A stretch of 37,562 nucleotides of DNA from Pirellulales bacterium (GTDB lineage Bacteria > Planctomycetota > Planctomycetia > Pirellulales > Thermoguttaceae): positions 1 to 37,562 of the forward strand of contig JAFGDS010000057.1 in assembly GCA_016931995.1 (NCBI GenBank). The letters run 5' to 3'. The notes beneath the pieces were generated by a model. It was not told the origin of the DNA. It saw only the letters and a program-made list of their open reading frames with translations, and ran no database searches. How positions within the stretch are numbered: position 1 is the first letter of the stretch; each line of letters opens with the position of its first letter. Made by a program: the position numbers and the translations under genes. Shown piece after piece: positions 24,276 to 31,493 of the stretch.

Positions 24276-26786
24276 CTATCCCGCGGCCAAACGGGTCAGA
24301 AGCTCCTCCCACTCCCGTCGGCTGTGGTTGGTTGTCTCGGCGAAGTCGGCGCTCTTGTCCATCTGCTCCAGCACCACGCGCGCGTGCTGCAGCGTCCGCC
24401 GCGCCTGCTGCGGTTCGCCCAGCCGCTCGTAGGCCCGGACGATCTGCAAATAGGCTTGAAGCACGTCGGCCTGGGATTGATAACGGTTCGCGATGATCGA
24501 GTACGTCTTGATGGCCTCCCGAAAGTCGCCCAATTGGAAAGCGACGTCCCCGATCGAGAACAGGCAATTGCGGAGGATCCGCCGCTCCAACTCCGTTAAC
24601 TCGGTCTTGTCGCGGCGCTCGAGCAGCCGCCGCTTGAGCTCCTCGTACTCGCGCCGGGCGGCGTGGAGCATGTCCTGGATTTCCTTGGTGTGGGCAATGC
24701 GAGCGTTCTCGACCACCTCCTTTTGGAGTTCCTCGCGGGCGGCCTGCGCCCGGCGACGGTACGATTCGGCGGCCAGATACCGCCCCATCACCGCCCGGCG
24801 CGAATTCGGCTGACGCGCGACCGCCTCCTCGAGCCGTTGCGCCGCCTCCTCGAACCGGCCCAGGTCGTGCAACAACTCCCCCAGATCGAAAAGCGAATCC
24901 TGCCACACCTCGCTCTTCGGCGTGATTCCCTCGCCGTTGAGGTTCTCCTTCAGCAGCTTCTCCGCTTCCTCGAGCTTGTTTGTCTCGCGGCAGGCGCGGC
25001 TGGCCAGGAGCCGCGCGTGGCACGCCATGGCGTGCTTCGGGTGAAACTCGATGCACTGCCGCAATGTGTCGGCTGCCTCGTCGAATCGGCCCAGCGCCAA
25101 TAGCGCTTCGCCCAAACCCACCAACGCGCGCGGATTGCGCCGTCGCGATTCGTTATTCAAATACGTCCGGAAAACCCGCTCGGCGTCCCGGTACGCGTGA
25201 CCCGCCAGAAGGTTTTCTCCGGCGTTCCAGAGATCGTCGGGATACTCGGCCTCGGCGATCCGCAGCCGCGCCAGGCGCAGGAACATCTGCCCCGCCGCCC
25301 GCAGGTGCATCCGACCTTCCCGTTCCAGCGCCTCCGCCTTGGAAACGGGAACGTGCTCGGCTTGAGCCAGCAGGTTCTCGCCCCACTGGTGATACGTGTG
25401 GGCCGTCATCTGCATCGACTGCGCCCGCGAAACGAGCGGGTACATCAATCCGGCCAATTGCAGCGCGCTGGCGAAGTCCTGCGTGCGCTGGTAGTCGTCG
25501 TACGCCCGGAGGACCCGTTCGCGGGCCTCGGCTAGCGTGAAGTAAGGATTGGTGAACCTGTCTGGATCGGTGATCGCGCCGAGCAGCCGGCGGTAACAGG
25601 CCATCGCCGCCTTGTTGCGGCCGTGCAGACGGTTCAAATCGGCTTCCTGAAGATCCGACGAAAAGGCCTCTTCACTGCCGGGAAAGCGCGTCCGAACCTG
25701 ATTGAATTGCTCGACCGCCGCGCGGATGTCGCCCAACTCAAGGAAACAAACGCCAATCAAATACGTCGATTGGCGGGTTGCCTCGTTCACCAACGTGTCG
25801 ACCCCTTGCGCCGAGCGGAGCGTCTTGATGGCCGTCTCGATCAGGCCGCGGGCCTTGGAGCGCTCCTCCGCCGTCGCGCTCGCCTTGTCGCGGAGCTGCC
25901 TGGCCTCGCGCATGAGCAGTTGGCCGCGGACGACAATGACGCGGGAGTGCGCGAGCGAGTCGGTTGGAATCTGGTCCAGCGTCGCCGCGCACTGCGCGTC
26001 CCGGTTCATCCGCAGCAGAATCTGCGCTCGCTGAAGAAGACCCTCGTCGCGCTCGCGCTTGGAGAGAAACCGGTATTCCAGGTACTTCGTGTTATTCTCC
26101 AGGGCCGCGTCAAAATCGGGCGTCGCGTCCTGCATGCTCGCCTCCGCCAGAAGGCGGTGGATGTCCATCTGGATCCTGTCGTTCTGGTTTGCCCGCAGCG
26201 CCTCGCGCAGCACCGGTCGGCTGGCGGCGATCTGGCCGCTCATGAAAAGCGACTTGCCCAGCATGAGCAAACCCTCGGCTCTCCGACCGGTTGGAAAACC
26301 GCGGTCCCGCGACTCCTCGAGATAGCGCGACGCCAGCAGGTAGGACGGCTGCTTGTCCTTGGTCCACGTGTCCTCCGCTTCCTTGAAGGCGGCCGCGCCA
26401 AACACGTACGTCGGCCCGCCCGGCTCCTCCAGAGACGCCAACCTGCTCCGCCCCGCCAGAGCCCGCGCCCACTCCCTCGCCCTGGCCAAATCGCCGTGCT
26501 CCAGGGCGTCCAACGTCATCTCAAACGTCACGCGCGCGTACGGGTCGTGCCGAACCACTAAAACCAGGGTCGTGACCGCCGCCCCAAGAACCGACGCGAG
26601 CACGGCCACGCCCAACAAGGCGGCCTTGAGCCGATGCGCGTTCGCCCAACCGACCATGCGGCGAAAACGATCCGCCACGCCGGCCAACCGACCGCGCGGA
26701 GACGACTCCTCGGAGGTCTCCGCGGACGCCTCGTCCAGGCGGTCCTCCTGCCTCGGGTCGTCGGATTGGACCTGGTCCGCCGGCAT
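24276..26786 (-). CDS. Membrane-anchored TPR protein at the head of the flagellar locus
   Basis: The start at 26786 (MPADQVQ) gives 836 residues. An acidic cytoplasmic segment of about 60 residues precedes one membrane helix (LKAALLGVAVLASVLGAAVTTLVLVV). The rest is a helical-repeat domain with many tetratricopeptide-like units: AEGLLMLGKSLFMSGQIAASRPVL, RNPRALVGLGEALLALGRFDEAADTLRQCIEFHPKHAM and SLFDLGELLHDLGRFEEAAQRLEEAVARQPNSRRA are clear ones. A charged coiled-coil region (about 710-760) interrupts the repeats. It presumably binds other proteins outside the inner membrane. I do not recognise a named flagellar protein. It shares a strand and close spacing with the FlgN-like gene. Confidence 0.75.
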   Translation of the reverse strand: MPADQVQSDDPRQEDRLDEASAETSEESSPRGRLAGVADRFRRMVGWANAHRLKAALLGVAVLASVLGAAVTTLVLVVRHDPYARVTFEMTLDALEHGDLARAREWARALAGRSRLASLEEPGGPTYVFGAAAFKEAEDTWTKDKQPSYLLASRYLEESRDRGFPTGRRAEGLLMLGKSLFMSGQIAASRPVLREALRANQNDRIQMDIHRLLAEASMQDATPDFDAALENNTKYLEYRFLSKRERDEGLLQRAQILLRMNRDAQCAATLDQIPTDSLAHSRVIVVRGQLLMREARQLRDKASATAEERSKARGLIETAIKTLRSAQGVDTLVNEATRQSTYLIGVCFLELGDIRAAVEQFNQVRTRFPGSEEAFSSDLQEADLNRLHGRNKAAMACYRRLLGAITDPDRFTNPYFTLAEARERVLRAYDDYQRTQDFASALQLAGLMYPLVSRAQSMQMTAHTYHQWGENLLAQAEHVPVSKAEALEREGRMHLRAAGQMFLRLARLRIAEAEYPDDLWNAGENLLAGHAYRDAERVFRTYLNNESRRRNPRALVGLGEALLALGRFDEAADTLRQCIEFHPKHAMACHARLLASRACRETNKLEEAEKLLKENLNGEGITPKSEVWQDSLFDLGELLHDLGRFEEAAQRLEEAVARQPNSRRAVMGRYLAAESYRRRAQAAREELQKEVVENARIAHTKEIQDMLHAARREYEELKRRLLERRDKTELTELERRILRNCLFSIGDVAFQLGDFREAIKTYSIIANRYQSQADVLQAYLQIVRAYERLGEPQQARRTLQHARVVLEQMDKSADFAETTNHSRREWEELLTRLAAG

Positions 26787-26895
26787 GATCGTTCCCGCAT
26801 TGACCAAGGGCCGCCGTGGCGCGAAGGACACCGCCCGCCCGTCGCGGTCCCACACGAACCGCGGCCGACTTCGGCCCGGATGAGTCGAGGAAAAG

Positions 26896-26922
26896 GTGGC
26901 GGTTTGTACTCGAAACCGCCAC
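26896..26922. promoter_or_regulatory. Perfect 10-bp palindrome overlapping the TPR gene promoter
   Basis: GTGGCGGTTT-gtactcg-AAACCGCCAC is a perfect inverted repeat. It covers the -10 region and most of the spacer of the promoter proposed at 26903-26932, where an operator would be expected. It lies about 110 bases upstream of the TPR gene start. It could alternatively be a hairpin terminator, but no T-run follows on either strand. Confidence 0.5.
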
Positions 26923-26932
26923 GAGGTGTCAA
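26903..26932 (-). promoter_or_regulatory. Sigma-70-type promoter before the TPR gene
   Basis: On the minus strand a perfect TTGACA (26932-26927) is followed after 18 bases by TACAAA (26908-26903), a fair -10. It would drive the TPR, FlgN-like, kinase and activator genes. The spacer is one base longer than the ideal 17, and the -10 matches 4 of 6 positions. Confidence 0.5.
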
Positions 26933-27081
26933 TGTGGCTTCAAGATCACCCGAACGGCGGGAGGCCCAGCAGCCAAATGGCGATGAGAATCAACCAACCC
27001 AGATTGCCCGGTCGCCAGAGATCGCCCCGACGGACTGCCGCGGCATGGTCTCACGCCGTCCTTGGGCCAAAGACCGCCCTC

Positions 27082-27223
27082 TCATTCCGCCCGAAGGGCT
27101 TCGATGGGTTGCAGCGATGCCGCGCGGATGGCGGCGGAGCACGTCGCGGATTCCCCGCTCGGCCCGCTCCAGCGGGTCGCTCGGCTTGGCCTGGACGTAG
27201 ATCACGTTGGTCAGCCGCCGCAT
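27082..27223 (-). pseudogene. Remnant of a MacB/FtsX-type ABC transporter permease
   Basis: Two pieces of a permease lie back to back in different frames. The first reads MRRLTNVIYVQAKPSDPLER and then AERGIRDVLRRRH-like sequence, which fits the end of a MacB-type extracytoplasmic domain. The second reads AIRAASLQPIEALRAE and a stop, the family's usual C terminus. In an intact protein these are separated by well over 100 residues with three membrane helices, so an internal deletion plus frame change is the simplest explanation. Its 5' end overlaps the end of the PEP-CTERM gene by 13 bases. Between it and the TPR gene (26933-27081) a short frame reads NLGWLILIAIWLLGLPPFG before a stop; I do not call it a gene. 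Confidence 0.6.
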
Positions 27224-28899
27224 GGCCGCCGTCTTCCAAAATATCCGGCCAGTGCCAGCGCGGCAATGAGGACGAGCGCGCTCGGCTCGGGCACGGCGCC
27301 CGGAGCGGCGCCTTGCCAGTTGGCCGCGAGAATGGCCAGGTCCAGGTCGTCCACGAGGTCGTCGTCGTTGAAGTCGCCCTCGGCCCAGCCGACGCCGCCG
27401 GACATGAGCCAGTGCGCGGCCAGGGCCGCCACGTCGTCCTTGTCGACGCTGCCGTCGCCGTCGGCGTCGCCAGGCGCAAACGAAGTCCGATCGCCCTCAA
27501 TCACGATGTTGTCCACGGCCCAATACCAGTCGTTGTTGCCGTTTATGTAGCCGAACGTGAGGACCATGCCGCCCGCCCCGGCCGGATTGGCCAGATTCAC
27601 GGTGACCGACTCGTTCGGAGCGTCAGCCTTGTAGTAGGGGCTTCCCGTGTCCGCGTTCCAACGCAGCACCTCGACCGGGGCGGCGCCGTCGTAGGAGACG
27701 CTGATCGTGACGGTCTGATTGCCCCACGTCTGGAAACCGGAGTCGAACTTGAGCGTGGCCGTGCCCGCCGCAATGCCGGCCAGCGAAATCTCCGGCGTGC
27801 TCATGAACGTGTTCATCGTGCCGGGATCGTGCGGCGCATCGTCCCACTCGTCGCTGTCGGCAATGGCGATAACGACCTGGCCTTTGGTGAACAGCTCTCG
27901 GCCCTGACCCTCGGCGGCGGTCACCCAAAGGTCGGGCGGGGCAAAGCTCCAGCCGGAATACTCGGGCACGCCGCCGCCGGGCATTTGACTGTTGTCCACC
28001 GTCCAGCCGTCCGGCGGCGTGTGGGTGAAGGCGTTGGGGATGTTGACCGGCTCGACCGTGGCGCCGCTGGGCTCCCATTCGGGCGGGCCCAACGGAACGC
28101 CCTCGAAGTCCTCGCTCATCACCGTGCCGCCGCTGTGACTAACTTGCACGTTGTCGATCGCCCAAAACCAGTCGTTGCCGGCGTCGTGAAAGCCAAAACG
28201 GAGAATGGCTTCCGTCGCGCCCACCGGGTTGTTCATCCGCACCTGAATCGTGTCGTTCGTGGAGTTGTCGTCCTTGAAGTTGGGCGAGAATTCGTCGGAC
28301 TCCCACCGCATGATCTCCTGGAAGGAGGAACCGCCGTCGTAGGACACGTCAACCGTGGCCCGTTGGAAGGCGTACGGCCGCCAACACGAATCGAACTGGA
28401 GCACCGCCGAACTGGCCGCCGCGCCGGTCATGCTGACGGGATGGGTGAGCATCTCTGCTTTGAGCGTCCCTACGTACGCCGGGTCGCCCAGGTCGTCCCA
28501 TTCGTCGGCGTCGACGATCGCCACCGTGCCCAGGCCCTTGGTGAACTCGTCGCGGCGTCCGTCGCCCCCGCCGTCCGTGGCCACGCCTACCCACCAGTAC
28601 TTGTTGGCGAAGCTCCAGCCTTCCCATTCCGGCACGCCCACGTTGGGATCGCCCAGCGTGAAGACGGTGCCACGGTCGTTGGTCCATCCGGTCGGCGGCG
28701 TGTGGGTGAAAGCCGCGGGGTTGTTCGCCCAACCGTACGGCCCCGCGCCGTTGGGTTCCCACATGTTCGGCCCCAAGACCAACCCGTTGAAATCCTCGGA
28801 AAAAAGCGTCGTCACCGCGGCCGAACCGCACGACGCCGCGCCCATCCAAACGACCGCGGCCACCATCACGAGAACCGTTCCCTTGTTGCGCGGATTCAT
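27211..28899 (-). CDS. Secreted two-module protein with dockerin-type repeats and PEP-CTERM anchor
   Basis: This 562-residue protein starts with a signal peptide (GTVLVMVAAVVWMGAASCGSAA). Two homologous modules follow at about 33-255 and 262-468. Each has an opening SEDFNG or SEDFEG, an AFTHTPP-GW segment, a WSFA segment, an IADSDEWDD or IVDADEWDD segment, a VDVSYDG or ISVSYDG strand and an ending NDWFWAIDNV or NDWYWAVDNI. This looks like a jelly-roll carbohydrate-binding type of fold, though that is inferred. Dockerin-type calcium loops lie at 477-529 (GDADGDGSVDKDDVAALAAHW; GDFNDDDLVDDLDLAILAANW). The end VPEPSALVLIAALALAGYFGRRR is a PEP-CTERM sorting signal, normally processed by an exosortase. 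TAGGAG precedes the ATG. The 280-base gap to the next gene holds no further gene. Confidence 0.9.
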   Translation of the reverse strand: MNPRNKGTVLVMVAAVVWMGAASCGSAAVTTLFSEDFNGLVLGPNMWEPNGAGPYGWANNPAAFTHTPPTGWTNDRGTVFTLGDPNVGVPEWEGWSFANKYWWVGVATDGGGDGRRDEFTKGLGTVAIVDADEWDDLGDPAYVGTLKAEMLTHPVSMTGAAASSAVLQFDSCWRPYAFQRATVDVSYDGGSSFQEIMRWESDEFSPNFKDDNSTNDTIQVRMNNPVGATEAILRFGFHDAGNDWFWAIDNVQVSHSGGTVMSEDFEGVPLGPPEWEPSGATVEPVNIPNAFTHTPPDGWTVDNSQMPGGGVPEYSGWSFAPPDLWVTAAEGQGRELFTKGQVVIAIADSDEWDDAPHDPGTMNTFMSTPEISLAGIAAGTATLKFDSGFQTWGNQTVTISVSYDGAAPVEVLRWNADTGSPYYKADAPNESVTVNLANPAGAGGMVLTFGYINGNNDWYWAVDNIVIEGDRTSFAPGDADGDGSVDKDDVAALAAHWLMSGGVGWAEGDFNDDDLVDDLDLAILAANWQGAAPGAVPEPSALVLIAALALAGYFGRRRPCGG

Positions 28900-29178
28900 G
28901 TCTGCACACTCCTAAGTCGGTCAGAAACCAGGAAACACGGATCGAGCCAAGATGCCATCGCCGAAAGACCGCCCGACTCCGCGCCGCGGAGGCCGGCCGC
29001 GGATTCCCGCCCTTGCGTGTGACGCGGGCAGGTTGTCACATGTCATATCGTCATACTATTAGGCGGCTACAAAAAACCTCCGAGCAAGCCATGGCACGAT
29101 TGTACGGTCGCCGCGAAGGCAACGCCAGAGCCCCGGGGCAATAGCCCGCAGCTTGGCAGCCGGATCGACGGGAGCCCG

Positions 29179-30207
29179 CTACCCCGCCGTCCAAACGGGC
29201 AGCTCCAGCCGTTGCCCTTCGGCGGCGCTCCGCCAGGCCTCCTCGACGATGACCAACGCCCGAAACGCGTCGTCCAGATCGGCCGTCTTGCGCACGAGGC
29301 TGGTCACGGCGCGGTGGAATTGCGTCAGGAGCTGCTCGTCGACCGGCCGTTCGCTGTCCAGCGACTCCTGATGCCGCCCGGCCTCGTCGAACCAGATGAG
29401 CGTCGAGGGCAGATCGACAAAGGCCACGCCGTTGGCGCACGAAACCTGCAACGCGGCCAACGGCCGATAGCTCACGGCCTCGCGCCACGCCGCGGGAATG
29501 TAGCAGCCGCAACTGATCTGCGCCAGCGGCCCACTGCCCGGCGAGGCCCGCTCGGAAAAATCCAAGCTGAGCATCTGGTAATCCGCCTCGGCCGACTTGC
29601 CGTCGCCCGCGTGGAGCAAGCCCGTCACGTGCGTGGGCTCGCGTCCCACCACGTAGCAACACCAGTCCACCAGCTCAACGAGTTCCTTGCGGATCGGGTG
29701 GCGGCATTGCGCCGGATCCGCGCCGTTGAGGCATCCATCCGCCCCGAGACGCTGATGGCAAAACACCAGCCGCGGCTCGCCCAGCCGCGTGGCCACAAGC
29801 TCTTTCAACCGTAACGTGGCCGGGGCATGACGCCGCACGAACTCGGCCATGAAGGCCACGCCGGCCTCTTCCACCTCGCGCCGGATCCGCTGCGCCTCGG
29901 CCAGGTGCAGCTCCAGCCCCGCGCCGCAGTAGATCGCCTTGCCCGCCGCGCACGCCGCGCGGATCGGCAGCGCCCCGAACCAGCCGGGCGAAAAAACCAG
30001 AACGGCGTCGATGTCCTCCCGCTGAGCCAGCGTTTGGAATCCATCGACCGCCTGGGCGTGGAACTCGGCGGCGACCTGCCGCGCGCGATGGCCCACCGGC
30101 TCGCAGATCGCCCGGACCTCGAACCGGTCGATCAAAGCGCGCAGCGCCGGCCCCTGGCGCCGCGGCCACGCCTCTCCCACGCCGACAAGTCCGACCCGAA
30201 TCCGCAT
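29179..30207 (-). CDS. Gfo/Idh/MocA-fold protein, atypical active site
   Basis: The start at 30207 gives 342 residues. The N-terminal Rossmann segment MRIRVGLVGVGEAWPRRQGP and the following strands (FEVRAICEP, DIDAVLVFSP) match the NAD(P)-binding domain of the Gfo/Idh/MocA family, which oxidises or reduces sugars and related compounds. The C-terminal half has a mixed alpha/beta fold with ELVELVDWCCYVVGREPTHVTGLL. The motif that is normally EKP (CEKPLALTLAEA type) reads CGAGLELHLAEA at residues 94-105, so the usual lysine is missing. It may therefore bind a different cofactor or act on a different substrate. No neighbour points to a pathway. Confidence 0.8.
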   Translation of the reverse strand: MRIRVGLVGVGEAWPRRQGPALRALIDRFEVRAICEPVGHRARQVAAEFHAQAVDGFQTLAQREDIDAVLVFSPGWFGALPIRAACAAGKAIYCGAGLELHLAEAQRIRREVEEAGVAFMAEFVRRHAPATLRLKELVATRLGEPRLVFCHQRLGADGCLNGADPAQCRHPIRKELVELVDWCCYVVGREPTHVTGLLHAGDGKSAEADYQMLSLDFSERASPGSGPLAQISCGCYIPAAWREAVSYRPLAALQVSCANGVAFVDLPSTLIWFDEAGRHQESLDSERPVDEQLLTQFHRAVTSLVRKTADLDDAFRALVIVEEAWRSAAEGQRLELPVWTAG

Positions 30208-30361
30208 CTGGCTATCCAACGTTCCGGCGCGCGGGGCAAATCCTCCCGCCCCGATCCCACCTCGGACTCGTTCGGCGCGGCGCCCGTGCAAATATACACC
30301 ACTCCCCCAGCGGGGCCAATCGACGACGATGTAAAACTTGTGCGCAAAACCATTTGCGCGT

Positions 30362-30423
30362 GTGCCACCGGCTCTGCCCGTGAGGAACAGGCCGTATGGA
30401 AGCACCGGCAAAGCCCGTGGCAC
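30362..30423. repeat. REP-like palindrome pair, copy E (variant)
   Basis: GTGCCACCGGC-tct-GCCCGTG and the inverted GCACCGGC-aaa-GCCCGTGGCAC form the same layout as copy A, but ACTGG has become ACCGG and CCAGTG has become CCCGTG. Changes in both halves suggest that the pair evolves together. The rest of the 395-base spacer (30208-30602) holds a promoter and no gene. Confidence 0.7.
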
Positions 30424-30506
30424 TCAGCGATCCTGGGGCAACCGCATCTCCGCATTGCCCCAATCCCCCCGAACCGCGTAGAGCGTCAACTTTGGGCAAC
30501 TTCTCC

Positions 30507-30534
30507 TTGCGTCCGCGCGGTGCCCCGCTATACT
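30507..30534 (+). promoter_or_regulatory. Sigma-70-type promoter before the thioredoxin-fold gene
   Basis: TTGCGT at 30507-30512 and TATACT at 30529-30534 are separated by 16 bases. The -10 matches 5 of 6 consensus positions and the -35 matches 4 of 6. It is about 70 bases upstream of the GTG start at 30603. Confidence 0.55.
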
Positions 30535-30602
30535 GAGACCTTTGCGGCCCCACCCCGTTTCGTCCTGCCCCCCTCGCCCGTTTTCTCCCAAGGAACCTCG
30601 CG

Positions 30603-31028
30603 GTGAACGTTCTTGCGCTTGCCCTTCTGTTGCAGGTGTCGGCGGTGGCGGCCGACGGGGATTCCTACCGTGAGGCCCGACGGGAGACGACCGAAACCGG
30701 CCGGCCGCTGGTAATTCTCGTCGGGGCCGAGTGGTGCCCGGCCTGCGTCGAAATGAAGAAAGAGATCCTTCCCACCATCCGCCGCCGCGGCGTGCTCAAG
30801 CGGGTGGCCTTTGCCGTGGTCGATCTGGACCGTCAGCGTCGTCTGGGCCGCGAGTTGACCGAGGGCGGCCCCATCCCGCAGATGGTGATGTTCCGCAAGA
30901 CGCCCGACGGCTGGCGTCGCCGCACCCTCATCGGCGGCCAAAGCCCCGACGTGGTCGAACGCTTCATCCAACAAGGCATCGCCCTGGACGAAGCCGCGAA
31001 AAACGGCGGCAAGAAGAAATCCAGCTAG
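30603..31028 (+). CDS. Exported thioredoxin-fold protein
   Basis: The 141-residue product starts with GTG, with AAGGA 8 bases upstream. The first 17 residues (MNVLALALLLQVSAVAA) are a short signal peptide. The active-site motif WCPAC is at about residues 44-48, in AEWCPACVEMKKEIL, and a likely cis-proline lies in GGPIPQMVMF. This is a thioredoxin-like fold, probably a periplasmic disulfide oxidoreductase or a DUF255/thioredoxin_7-type protein. The lysine-rich tail (NGGKKKSS) is unusual for the family. The gene stands alone, reading away from the Gfo-like gene, so no partner is visible. Confidence 0.85.
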   Translation: MNVLALALLLQVSAVAADGDSYREARRETTETGRPLVILVGAEWCPACVEMKKEILPTIRRRGVLKRVAFAVVDLDRQRRLGRELTEGGPIPQMVMFRKTPDGWRRRTLIGGQSPDVVERFIQQGIALDEAAKNGGKKKSS

Positions 31029-31071
31029 CCCGCCGCGTCCTCCCGCAGGGTGGGTCGAGGTCGCGCGTCCG

Positions 31072-31146
31072 GTGCCACTGCCGGCTGCCAGTGCTCCCGG
31101 CTCCACTGCTCCGCTTGGGTGCCACTGCTGGCTCGTCCAGCAGTGC
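31072..31146. repeat. REP-like palindromes, copy F (two variants)
   Basis: GTGCCACTGCCGGCTGCCAGTG at 31072 and a longer variant GTGCCACTGCTGG-ctcgt-CCAGCAGTG at 31119 lie just after the thioredoxin-fold gene. The second has a longer stem than other copies. It may serve as the 3' end of that transcript. Confidence 0.7.
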
Positions 31147-31185
31147 TCCGGCCCACCGCTCCGCCGCGACCGAAGCCCCACCAAG

Positions 31186-31257
31186 CAACCCGGCTAGGAC
31201 TCGAACCTAGAACGAGGGAACCAAAATCCCTTGTGTTGCCAATTACACCACCGGGTT
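31186..31257 (-). tRNA. tRNA-Gln (anticodon TTG)
   Basis: The minus strand reads AACCCGGTGGTGTAATTGGC and so on, giving a 7-bp acceptor stem AACCCGG/CCGGGTT, a D arm, an anticodon stem AGGGA/TCCCT with loop TTTTGGT, and a T arm with GGTTCGAGTCC. The loop gives anticodon TTG, which reads CAA for glutamine. The discriminator base is G, as in other bacterial tRNA-Gln, and the CCA end is not encoded. The restriction island lies on its 5' side, which is not the classic integration side. Confidence 0.95.
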
Positions 31258-31416
31258 AGTGTCGCCGTAAGCCCTTCTTCAAAAGCCACTTAGCGGCCTT
31301 CCTCGCGTCATCCCCCCGCACGGCCCATCGGCTGGACCCGCCACCCCAGAATGCTGAAGTATATCAGCTTCCCGCCGGGGTTCAACGGAGAAGGTGCTCG
31401 CAGCCGCGCCGGAGCA

Positions 31417-31445
31417 TTGATCCAACGCCTTGACATACATAGGAT
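31417..31445 (+). promoter_or_regulatory. Possible promoter for the restriction-modification operon
   Basis: TTGATC at 31417-31422 and TAGGAT at 31440-31445 are separated by 17 bases, and each matches four of six consensus positions. It is about 50 bases upstream of the GTG start at 31494. A perfect TTGACA at 31430 lies inside the spacer but has no good partner. Confidence 0.4.
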
Positions 31446-31493
31446 TAAGCGAATCGTGGCTGGCTGAACGCAAACTCAGGCGAAGGTTGAAAA

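Noticed and set aside
26896-29022. 708-codon open frame on the plus strand opposite the PEP-CTERM gene
   Set aside because: The opposite strand encodes a protein with a signal peptide, dockerin-type repeats and PEP-CTERM tail, which is far stronger evidence.
31430-31435. Perfect TTGACA as the -35 of the restriction operon
   Set aside because: At 16-18 bases downstream there is no acceptable -10. The TTGATC/TAGGAT pair fits better.
31186-31493. tRNA-Gln as the integration site of the restriction island
   Set aside because: The island lies on the 5' side of the tRNA, no repeat of the tRNA 3' end is seen at the far side and no integrase gene is present.
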